A DNA stretch of 64,000 nucleotides, taken from assembly GCA_009809945.1 (NCBI GenBank), contig WTPW01000673.1, positions 106,940-170,939 on the forward strand, given 5' to 3'. Under the pieces are notes generated by a model, which saw nothing but the letters and a program-made list of their open reading frames with translations, was not told the origin of the DNA and made no database searches. The translations under genes were made by a program, and so were the position numbers. Source of the DNA: Gigaspora margarita. Its lineage: Eukaryota > Glomeromycota > Glomeromycetes > Diversisporales > Gigasporaceae. Below are positions 34,291 through 45,848 of the stretch, piece by piece. The stretch's first letter is position 1; every line of letters starts with the position of its first letter.

Positions 34291-36780
34291 GTTAGAAAAA
34301 TACATGGACAACGCCAATTTGAGTCATTGACGTTAGATCATTAACATTGAAATGAGGAGGAAAAAGAGATTGAAGAGAGCAAAGTAGAAAAATCATTTGC
34401 CAGCAAAGGTGTAGATCGCTTAAAAATGCATGAAACCGTTACAAACAATGTCATGTAAGCATATCTTTTTGTTTCACCTATTAGTTTATCCCTTTTCATT
34501 ATTAAATTTTAACGATTTGATTCTGATTCGCGTTTCATGAATTTGGTTTCCAGTTACTCCTGATTTGGTCCATCATACCTATCCTTGTTATTCTCCGCCC
34601 AGTAAAGATTTAAAGTTCAAAAATATAAATTGATGCTGGAGATGAAACGAATGGTTTTTATTTATTTATTTTCATGTGTACAGATTGCTTTTTTTTTTTT
34701 TTTTTTTTCTTCAATTCAATCATTTGACCTTGTTTTTTTTTTAATGTAATGGCAACTTAAAAATTCTGCAAATATTTTTTATTCTCGGCCGCCTCAAGGT
34801 TAAATGACATTGTTAATAATGAAAAAACATTTTGGAATGAAATGTTATCGTTACGAGGACGTCATTGGAGTTTACGTCGTGGCGATAAAGAAAAAAAATA
34901 TTGGAAAACAAATTTTTGTTAATTATGGATATGCTGATGGTAAGCTTGCAATCATTCAATCCATTAATCGTGTTATAAGAATTTGATATTTATGAAATAT
35001 TCATTCATCATAGTTGGTTCGATTATGGAGATATTTCAAAGGCACAAATATTAAGATCACCAAATGAAAAACAAGTTGCGGTATCATTACCTCAAAAACC
35101 TAAGAAGGCTGTTTAATACGATTACAACAAAGATCAAATAGCCTTAGCCTTGTGTTCAAGAGAATTCATGTAATTAATTTATTCTTGGCAACTTTAGTAA
35201 AGAATGAGCAGCCAATTCTTTAATGTATATACGTTATTTATTTATTTATTTATTTAAGTGCTTCATTCAACGTTCAAACATTCACCAACAACTTATTACC
35301 GCTCAAAAAGCTATTTTTGAAGGTTAATTATTTGACCAGGTATATTATTAAATAGCATAAAAATTGAATGTTCATTTTAATAATTTCGCAATCAATATAC
35401 ATGTATGTGCACTTTCTTGTATTCAAATGTTAGTTAATTCTGATTCATATTTATTATCTGTTCACTTATTTATTTCAACATGCTATTTCAAATTTTAGTT
35501 AGTACGAGAAACACGTAATATACCTGGTATCACGTTAGTTGAGAATGAAATATTCGTTCAAATATATAAAGGAGTGGATTTAACGATTCAACGGATGCGT
35601 TACAAGGTTCAAAATGCCGTCTCACGGATGATATTAATTCGTGTTTTTAACAGGCTAATGTTGACTCTATTAAAGAGGCTCATCTTCAGATGATCAAAGA
35701 CTGATAATTTTAATGTAATAATTTCTCCTGACTCTTCCACACCATTCACATGTACCGTATTAAAATTATCAATGGATCTTTAATTATGAGGTGCATATTA
35801 AATTGGACTAGAGGTACACCTAGAGAAAGGTACGAGCATATATGATAAGTGTAACATTAGTAACATACGATAGTTTAAATTATCTATTGTACCAACAATA
35901 TATTTTAATAATTTTACTAGTTCTGGCGCTCAAATTCTCAACCAGGTTATTCATATGCTTAAATATTATTTCTTTTGCAAACACACAAGAGATATTGTAA
36001 ATGCTACACGTGCACTTAGTAGTAGTGGAGCACCTGTACAAATTCATTTTATTTCTGATCTTGCTAAAGGCAAAGATTTGATCGAAGACATATAGAAAAA
36101 GATAAAATTTTCCTTTTTTCGGGTTTCTGGTATGATGATTTTCACTATTGATCACAGGTATTTTTGTTTAAGTATATACATAACTTTTTATGTAAATTTA
36201 ATTGGTGCTTATTGTGGTCGTTTTTCATTTTTCAAAAGACACAGCCTTTTCACTTTAGAATCACCAACGTCAGTGATAGTTCATCTGCCTCATGGTGACA
36301 TAAGAATACGTGGTCATGCTCAATTTCCAAATTTGGTTTCAAGAGAACTCATTATTACTGCTAAGAATTATTCATGAGCAGTTAATATATTTAACTGGTT
36401 TAGATAATGTAGTGTCAGGTGAAGAGTGGATATAGCATTATTACTTATATGCAAAGATATATCGCCTATAATTTCAGAATTTTCTGATGAAGAGGTCACG
36501 CAAGATAAATGGTCAAAATCTTTTTGGAGGCGTCCTATGTAAGTATTTAAATCTATATACTGTAGTTATATAATCTTATATCACATAGGAACTTATTGTA
36601 AATGCCTTCTATTTTTTTTTTTTTGTTTGGATACGTCTAGTAGAATATCAATTGTCAATGGTCAACTTTCATGATGGTAAAATAGATGCTTTTGGAATAA
36701 GCAAAGGGCCAAAGTTAGTTATTGGGGGCATTAATAATGAAGGAAAACATATAAGAAGAGTTTGAAGAGATTATTTAATT
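34291..36780 (+). pseudogene. Unidentified multi-exon gene, copy A, decayed
   Basis: Exon-like blocks can be followed in all copies. The first is acidic (NEEEKEIEESKVEKSFASKGVDRL, 34350-34460). A GTAAGC donor and, in B and C, an acceptor after TTATTTTCAG follow. The next block (34806-35170) reads as EKTFWNEMLSLRGRHWSLRR and then, after a frame change at an A run, IGKQIFVNYGYADGKLAII. Later blocks include ISPIISEFSDEEVTQDKWSK (36455-36535) and DAFGISKGPKLVIGG (36685-36740). Here stop codons and frameshifts interrupt every block. I do not recognise the family. It may be a host gene or a passenger of a large element. Confidence 0.5.
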
Positions 36781-37319
36781 ATCCTAATGTAATTTATAGC
36801 TAGAATGTCTCAATTAATTTATGAAAAATTGATTAGCCGGTTTAAAAATACTATAAAAGCGTTAAGAGCTATTTTTCTAGTAATATAAAAGAAACTTGAT
36901 TAATGTTATGGAATCACAATTTGTACGATGGTTTAGCACATTATTACTAGTATATCACCAGTTTAATAGGCACATATTCGTTACATATTTTTATTAGAAT
37001 ATAGAAAATAGTACAGTATTATAATTAAAAAACATAGACACGCGTTTTATTTGATTTTCAATATTTATTTTTATTTATTCATTTTTTTTATATACATATA
37101 TATATTATTAATAAATTATTATTTACTAATACAAATATTTAATTTTTTAATATAATCGCTACGTTAAAATTAAAATTTACTAATTTTAGAATAATGAACA
37201 ACATTTTTTATTTAAAAAAAAAATCTTATAACTTTTACTTAATTGATGTCGTTATTTATTTATTAAATAAATCGATTCCTAAAAAAAAAAAAAAAACAAA
37301 GAGATGTGAGTATTTGAAG
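36781..37319. other. AT-rich spacer in copy A
   Basis: Contains only AT-rich sequence and A runs that match B at 53830-54360 with many small indels. Confidence 0.5.
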
Positions 37320-37610
37320 TGACCAGTGCCTTATAAAGGACCTAAGAGTATGGCATGTCGACTATGAGTAAGTAACGGAAGGGAATCTTCGACACTCTAA
37401 AAGAGTTGCCTCAACCCTAACTAAAGTATTCCCAGTGGGCAAACATTTATAACGGTCGGTGCCGTGCGTTTCGCCAGACTGGGTTATACTACCGCCATAG
37501 TAACCTAGACCCTAGGAGCGATACCCCGTTATTTTATATAATAAGTGAGATCAAATACTCCATACTCACCACAAATTTAAATAACATCTACAATATCTTA
37601 ATGTCGTGGC
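37320..37610. other. GC-richer conserved block in copy A
   Basis: About 130 bp inside this block (from AAGTAACGGAAGGGAATC to CTACCGCCATAG) is identical to 54433-54563 in copy B, while the flanks differ by many indels. It is far richer in G+C and CpG than its surroundings and has no ORF. It may be a promoter, a structured RNA or the end of an element. I cannot name it. Confidence 0.5.
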
Positions 37611-37639
37611 CAGGTACGCGACGTTTATTCGAAGTGAGA

Positions 37640-37870
37640 TTAAAAGTGAAGTAAAAAGCGAAAGTAAAAAGCAAAAGTAAAAGTAAAAGTAAAGTAAAAG
37701 TGAAAGTGAAAATAAAAAGTGAAATAAAAAGTAAAAATAAAAAACAAAATGAAAAGTAAAAGAAATAAAAGTGGAGGTGAAAAGTGGATATAAAAGTGAA
37801 ATAAAAGTGGAAATGAAAAGTGGAGGTAAAGTGAAAATATAAAGTGGAAGTGTAAAACAAGACGAAATAA
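37640..37870. repeat. Purine-rich low-complexity tract
   Basis: The + strand is almost all A and G apart from T in repeated units like AAAGTGAAAATAAAAAGTGA. The minus strand ORF here (Phe/His/Thr repeats) is an artefact. The equivalent tract in copy B is 54690-54990. Confidence 0.8.
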
Positions 37871-38002
37871 AAAAAAGTTGATGCGTTTATATTAAAAACC
37901 TATTGTTTTGAGATCTGCAACTGCGGTTAAAACAATACGCGTAATAACACATGATCTCGAAAATCATATTATATACAAAATAAGATGCACGTCCCGAAAT
38001 AA

Positions 38003-39552
<1,550 letters not shown>

Positions 39553-39560
39553 CATGCGTG

Positions 39561-40882
39561 TAGTGTTCCTCAAAACCCGAACCGGACCCAGAACTGAACC
39601 GGAACTGAACCAATCGGATCGGGTTCAGATCCATAATTTTTAGACCCGGCCTTTTCGGGTTTTGAAATGGACCCAAACCAATAATACCTGAACCGACCCG
39701 GTGGAGCATAGTGGTCATTAAATCTGATTGGTCAAATATTTACATATACCCTACAAATTGTTGGCCATGTTCAGAGAAACCGAATACATATTCAGAAACT
39801 ACACCTTTCACTTTATATACTGTCAAAATAAACACGAAAACGGAGGAATAATCATGAGGGTTAGCTATATGACTTTTTTTAAATTTAGTTGTTACTTATA
39901 CTACATATGAATCTCTAAAACAAAAAAAATAGCTTTTTTTTTTGTAGTTAGATCTCTAGTAATCGAGTTTGCTTTCAAGATTGATAGTACATAGATTATA
40001 CTTGTTAGATAAAGCTGTAGATTTTAATATTGATGAAAGTCAAAACTGGGTTCAACTTTTGTAATCTTAAATCTAATAAGATAAAGCTAAAAAACTTGTC
40101 GAAACTATTGGAAGAAAGGTTTGAGTTTCGCATACTTTTTACTTGCAGTTGTTTACTGTTCTTTTTAATTTATTTACAGTATATTAATTTAATTATTATT
40201 TTTCTTAATTTTGATACAAAGCTTTTCATCACGTATCTAATAGATCGTTATTTAAAATATCGATGTTTTTTTAAATCTAATCGAATTATATGTGTGGCAA
40301 TAACTATTAGCCAAATAATAGATTATTGTAATTATTAAAATTTAATAAATGTATCTTCTATTTAATTAATACTGTTATATCTTGCGAAATATTTTACTTT
40401 GGGTTCGTTATGCTACTGTTATTCAGAGACCCGTAAAAATTTGTATATAAATTAATACAAATTAATGCAAATTTAGATGCAAATTAAAACAAATTTCTAA
40501 AGGTAAAATTCACGTGTATTCTATAAATTTGATTGGCTAATAATGTCGGATAGTGTGCTGAATTAAGTTTCTGATGAATGAACATAAAGACGAGCAAACA
40601 AATCGCAAATTAATATAAAGTTAATATCTTATTACAAATTAATACAAATTTTTGCAATAACACAAATAAAGATTTTGTATAACACAAAAAATTTTTACGA
40701 GTTTGCTGTTATTACCAAAATTCTTCACATGTCAAATCGGCTGTAATGGTTTCGGGTCAGTATCGGGCCAGTTCGGGTTTATTATAGCCGGTTCCGGGTA
40801 TGGTTCAGAACTGACCCGGGTTTTCAGGTCGGGTTTGGGTTTTAGAAAAAACCTGACCCGAACCGGCCCGTGAGGAACACTA
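39561..40882. mobile_element. hAT-type element Y, third user of the CATGCGTG site
   Basis: The ends are TAGTGTTCCTCA and TGAGGAACACTA. The target duplication is CATGCGTG (39553-39560, 40883-40890). About 130 bp at each end is packed with ACCCGAACCGG-type subterminal repeats, the same design as the element at 18565-20269. The interior is AT-rich with short chance ORFs and no transposase. Confidence 0.85.
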
Positions 40883-41018
40883 CATGCGTGTACTCAAAAT
40901 AAGGTTCTTATATTCAAACAACGCGCAGATGGCGTTATTACGCAAAAATATTGTATTAATTTTTTATTATCAGCTTTAATTTCATAATACTGTAGCTCCT
41001 AAATTCATATTTATCTAG

Positions 41019-41203
41019 TATTAGTTTAGCAAATTTCGTACATAAGAAATTATTATTTTATCCTTAATTATATTTATATATACTGTTTTATCGGTAGAGT
41101 TAAGTTAACAGTATTAGTTTAGCAAATTTCGTACTTATGAAATTATTATTTTATCCTTAATTATATTTATACTATTTTATCAGTAGAGTTAAGTTAACAA
41201 TCT
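41019..41203. repeat. Tandem duplication of a 93-bp unit, copy A only
   Basis: The unit starts TATTAGTTTAGCAAATTTCG and occurs at 41019-41111 and 41112-41203 with a few differences. Copy B has it once, near 55262-55355. Confidence 0.85.
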
Positions 41204-41356
41204 TCATTTAAATTATTTAAATTATTACTGTATATAAAATTATATATAAATCACCTAAAATAGAATTTTATATATAACGGTTCAAATTTTAGTTAACATG
41301 AGACATTTTTATTATTTCATTATTTCATTTCAGCTATCTTCTATTACCAATTATAA

Positions 41357-41566
41357 TTGTACTTTATATCGTTATATCATATATTTATCTTTTTATACCT
41401 GCTTCTATTTATTTTTAACCATCTGTTGACAAGAGGGCGATTTAAATTACGCATAAGAATTATAAAATGTAGTACACAGGTGTGGAACAAGATAAAAAAG
41501 TTGAAAGAAAATAACAAAGAGATTAGGCTATCTAGCCTATTAGTTATAGATTTTAAGCAGTTCTAA
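41357..41566 (+). CDS. Possible small protein with one membrane segment
   Basis: A 69-codon ORF with a hydrophobic start (MYFISLYHIFIFLYLLLFIF) and a basic tail (GRFKLRIRIIKCSTQVWNKI). Copy B has the same ORF at 56340-56540 (66 codons). Two indels between the copies together remove a multiple of three, so the tail stays in frame. That is weak evidence for coding. The remaining changes are not biased to silent sites, and no family is known to me. Confidence 0.2.
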   Translation: MYFISLYHIFIFLYLLLFIFNHLLTRGRFKLRIRIIKCSTQVWNKIKKLKENNKEIRLSSLLVIDFKQF

Positions 41567-42197
41567 GGATGCACTCTCTATTCTTTTACTGATTCTATAA
41601 ATTCATTTATAATTTGACTACAAAAACAGAATAAAATTTATTAATTAAGTATGCCTACTGTTACATAAAACCATAATAATAATCATAATAATAATTATAA
41701 TAAATAAATAAATAAATAGTTACGTGTCTTTTGAATTAAGAAAAAAAAACCCCCAATTGACACATACAGTAATAAATAAATGAGTCTACATCTGTATTAT
41801 TTTACTAACAATCACTTTTATAGATAACTTAGTCATCGACAACTAGTTTCAGACAAGATTATTTTACAGACGGTTTAATATTCATTTTGTAGATAATATA
41901 TTTTACTGACAATATTTTTTATAAATTGCACAAATTTTAAATTAAAAAATCTTAACAAACGACCAGAATTAACTTCTCTGTGAAATAACTGTCTATGAAC
42001 AAACTTATCTGTAAATTAATCGATTGTAAAATAACTTTGCCTGTAATTTAATTTTCTGCAACTAAGTTGTTTGTGAAGTGAGTCGATCAATGCAAGATTT
42101 TGTGAAAGAAACCATACACTTCATGATGCAATCGTAATTACGTTCCTGGTATACATATCATAATCGATCAAACTTTATGATGATCAAATTTCTATAA

Positions 42198-42554
42198 GGC
42201 CATGCAAAGTTAATTTTTCATTTTGCATAACCTGGTGTTTCAAAATTCCAGTCGGCGGGTCAGTTTTTTTTTTTTAAATTAACTTTACGTGATAAATTAA
42301 TTCATGCTTACATCTAAGGTCATGCAAAGTTAATTCTTCGATTTGCATAACATGAATCAGAAAATTTGTCTTTTTTTATCAGGCCTATCGGGTAATTACG
42401 GAAAATCAAGGTCATCATCGGGTGACACCGGAGAAAAAAATTAAATGGCAAAAATAGAATAATTGGCACAATAGGAATTTAAAAAAAAAAAAATTTTTTT
42501 TGGAAAAATTTGGTCGGCGGGTTATGCAAAACGAAAAATTAACTTTGCGTGGCC
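42198..42554. mobile_element. PIF/Harbinger-like MITE pair (TAA duplication), copy A only
   Basis: The ends are GGCCATGCAAAGTTAATTTT and AAAATTAACTTTGCGTGGCC. TAA flanks both sides (42195-42197, 42555-42557). A second internal start (GGTCATGCAAAGTTAATTC at about 42319) suggests two copies lying together. Copy B lacks the insertion and reads through TTTCTATGATCTATC. Confidence 0.7.
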
Positions 42555-42910
42555 TAATCTATCAAAAGACAATGATCGATCAAACTCAATGATCGATCAT
42601 GATCGAAAAAGAAATTTCGGTTCGATTCCAATCTTTACTCGTGACTAATGCTGATTGGTTAGAATTAGAACTGTGGGGAAATTAGTGAATGCTTATTGTA
42701 GAAATTCATTCATCTCCTGACATTATAAAATTTTTTATAGTGCATACACCAATAGATCCTCTAGTAGTCCTTCATACAACAGACCCTCCCAGGTCTAAAT
42801 AATGTTCACGCATGTTTGCAATACGGTAGATTTCATTTTGTGAAATTCAAAAAATTCATACAACATGAATAGTATCAATATTCGGATATTTGAACCAATA
42901 CTGCAATAAC

Positions 42911-43221
42911 TAGGGATATTTAATTGCGAGTCTAGTCCAGTCCGGTCTGGTCCTAGGATCTAAAAGACAGTCCTAGACTCAGTCCTTAAATCACATAAAA
43001 ACATAATAAAAATACCAATACATTTTATAGGACTTAGATCCTGTATCAAATCCTGAATTGAATAAGTCCATCCAATCAAATTAATTTTTTTTATTGATTA
43101 TTCAATTCAAGATCAAAAAATTCTATATATTGTATTTTCATAGGATTTAAAGACTGAGTCCTTACTGATCCTTGCAAAGATCAATTAGGATTCGATCCCA
43201 AAGGACCGGTTAACATCCCTA
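42911..43221. mobile_element. hAT-type MITE shared by copies A and B
   Basis: The ends are TAGGGATATT and AACATCCCTA, with target flanks GCAATAAC and GTAATAAC (8 bp, one mismatch). Subterminal GTCCGGTC/GGACCGG repeats are present. The B copy is 57503-57821, so the insertion predates the duplication. Confidence 0.75.
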
Positions 43222-43483
43222 GTAATAACAATAAAATACTGTATATTACAAAATACTGTAATCAGAAGTTCCAAATACAAGATCTACTGATTTATCAAAA
43301 AATGGTTGTTCTGCACATTTTTTTTATTGAGCTTCTTATAATGAATGGTTTTTATACATTTTTTTTTTATAAATAAAGAAATTTCTAGAAAAAGAGTCAA
43401 AGTTTTGTTATATAAAGTATATAAAATATATATGTAGTGCTTTTTTTGTTTTTTTTGTTTTTTTTTAAAAAAAGGTATTTACA

Positions 43484-43716
43484 AAAGAAAAAATGTATTT
43501 GTCATACCTGCAATGCGTCACTAGCCCATAACATCTTAAGGCCTTATTAATTTTAAAGTAAGGTTAGGTTAGGGTTAGGGTCAAGATTAATACAGAATTG
43601 CGAGAGGATTATTTTTTGTTAGAAGTGCAGTAGGTGTTATCTTAGTAAAATTTTGAGTTATAAATATACCTGTGACAAAAAAGGCATGTTGCAGGGTGCA
43701 ACAAATACATTTTTCC
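43484..43716. mobile_element. MITE private to copy A
   Basis: The ends are AAAGAAAAAATGTATTTGT and ACAAATACATTTTTCC. TTTACA occurs on both sides (43478-43483, 43717-43722). Copy B has an empty site near 58078. It contains a short telomere-like run, GGTTAGGTTAGGGTTAGGG, near 43563-43581. Confidence 0.65.
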
Positions 43717-44464
43717 TTTACAATATACAGTATTTTTAAAGTTTATGTTTATATTTATACCTTTTTGAAAAATTCAAATCTTACAAATAAGCTTTTTATA
43801 TAGGGTGTTATAAATCATTTTGAGTAAATCAGATTTTAATGTATCAAAAATTTTTATTTCTAGTACAGTATATAATTAGCTTTTATTGTTTATGCCAACC
43901 TTTTTTATTAAATAGAAAAATTCAAATAGCTGTACCAATCTTTGTACCAAAACTTTGATCAAAAATATTTTGACAACTGCCTAACCAAAAATTGATAAAG
44001 TTTTTTTATTTGAATTTTATAGATCTATAGGATTCAAATAATCAATTTTGGTCAATAAACAAAGTTTTAAAATTTTAAAACACATATTATTTAATAATAA
44101 CTATTCATATTTGTACTAAAACTTTAATCAAAATTATTGTTCAATTATGAAATTATATATTTTGCCTTGATAACAAAAAATAACATCACATTTATGCAAA
44201 ATGTCACAACAAAAAAATTTCACATGCTAATATAATATCAATATTGGTCATATGAAAATAACAAGAAATTTTTTCATTGGAGTTAATATCACACCATGTA
44301 CTGCATAGCAGCACATGGATAACATTAACTCTGATAAAAAACAATATCTCCAATATATTATAAATATAAATTACAACCTGCAATAGAATTATAATCCAGT
44401 TGAACTATAATTGGTTAACTGACCTAACTGAATAAGTTTCAGATAATCAGTTGACCTATACAAC
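43717..44464. other. AT-rich part of copy A
   Basis: No gene. A small palindrome at 44278-44340 (GGAGTTAATATCAC and its inverse) is also in copy B at about 58855-58910. Confidence 0.5.
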
Positions 44465-44742
44465 CAGTATTGTCATGGAACAGCTTTGGACAATGATTTG
44501 GACAATTTTGGACAATTTTGGACAATTAAATAAAGTAAAATTATCTAAATTTTATTAAGATAAACTATTTTAATTTTAACTAGAATGTGTTCAGCACCTA
44601 AAAAAATATATAGTTATATATTTTTTAGATAGATTTATTAATTATTAAAGCCTGAACAAGCTTTGAACAATCTTGGATGTTTGGACAATTTTGGATGTGA
44701 ACAAGCCAAAAAGGCTGTGGACAGCCAAAATGTACAACACTG
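44465..44742. mobile_element. hAT-type MITE private to copy A
   Basis: The ends are CAGTATTGTCATG and GTACAACACTG. The 8-bp flanks are TATACAAC and CATACAAC. Copy B keeps the empty target CGTACAAC at about 59017-59024. It contains tandem TTGGACAATT units (44488-44525). Confidence 0.65.
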
Positions 44743-45275
44743 CATACAACCAATTGAGAATCAGTTGACAAAATAAAAAGAGCAAAAGTCCTGAAAAGTT
44801 CCAAATGAACATAGTAGACAAGACAAAATTTTGAGTAAAGGTCCAAGAATACCCAAAAGTAAACATGAAGCAATCTTAATTGGTTGAATCAGTTGACATC
44901 AAATATTTTGGTTCAGTTAACCGATTAAGAAAAATTTTCTCAGTTCAAATCACTAGTTGACATTATCATGACTAGTGTTCCAAATCGTTAGTTGAATAAC
45001 CAACTAGTTGCCAACTTTCTAACTAATCGATTTGGAAAAATTTTTAAACAACTAATCAGTTAATCAGTTAATCATTCAATTAATATAATTCCAAGATATT
45101 CTGATTAGTTAGGCTAATCAGTGTTGATTTCTTGGGTTTGATTGGCCAATTATCTGATAATGCCATGTGATATGACTAATTGATTAGGTGCAACTATAGT
45201 TGGCAACTAATCGATAATAATGTCAACAATACAACATGATGTTAAAAAAATATATATAAGGGTTGTAAGTTTCAC

Positions 45276-45848
45276 AGAATGATGAAAGAGCAATTTTATT
45301 GGCTACACATGTGCAAATCATAGATCCTAAATTAATGAACGTGATTGGCTAGTAAAATTAGTAAAATTTTTTTATACTATATTGATCTTGATTAAAAATT
45401 TTGTGGCTAAGTATTTGTCACAAATAGTGCAGTGTTTTGTAGAGTTTTCTTGTAGTCAAGTTTACATATAGTAGTAGGTATGTGAATTGTCATTATAGTC
45501 TGATTTATTATATTTAAGCTTTGTCGTAGTTTAGTTTATCGTAGTCAAGCTTCAGCAATTAAGTTTTCTGAGTCAAGTTTTGCCAGATCAAGTTTGTTCA
45601 TCAATTTTTGTCTTTGTTAGGTGTTAAGTTTTTCTGGGTCTTTTGCTGCTAGAGTTAGGTTTCTCTAGATCAAATTTTCTAAGTCAAATTTCTCTGTATT
45701 AGGTTTCTTCAGAATAAGGTCTCCTCCAAGACTGGCTTATAGTAAGTTTTTATTTTACTATTTAAAACAAAAGGAATATTTACAGTATTATTTGCGATTA
45801 CTAACCATTTTTATTTAAAAAAATAAAAGAGACAAAATTTACACAAAA
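45276..45848. other. Spacer between copy A and the zinc-motif pseudogene
   Basis: Unique to this site. From about 45450 to 45720 it holds a degenerate repeat of the form TCAAGTTT spaced at about 15-25 bp (AGTCAAGTTT, CAGATCAAGTTT, AGTCAAATTT). No ORF. Confidence 0.5.
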
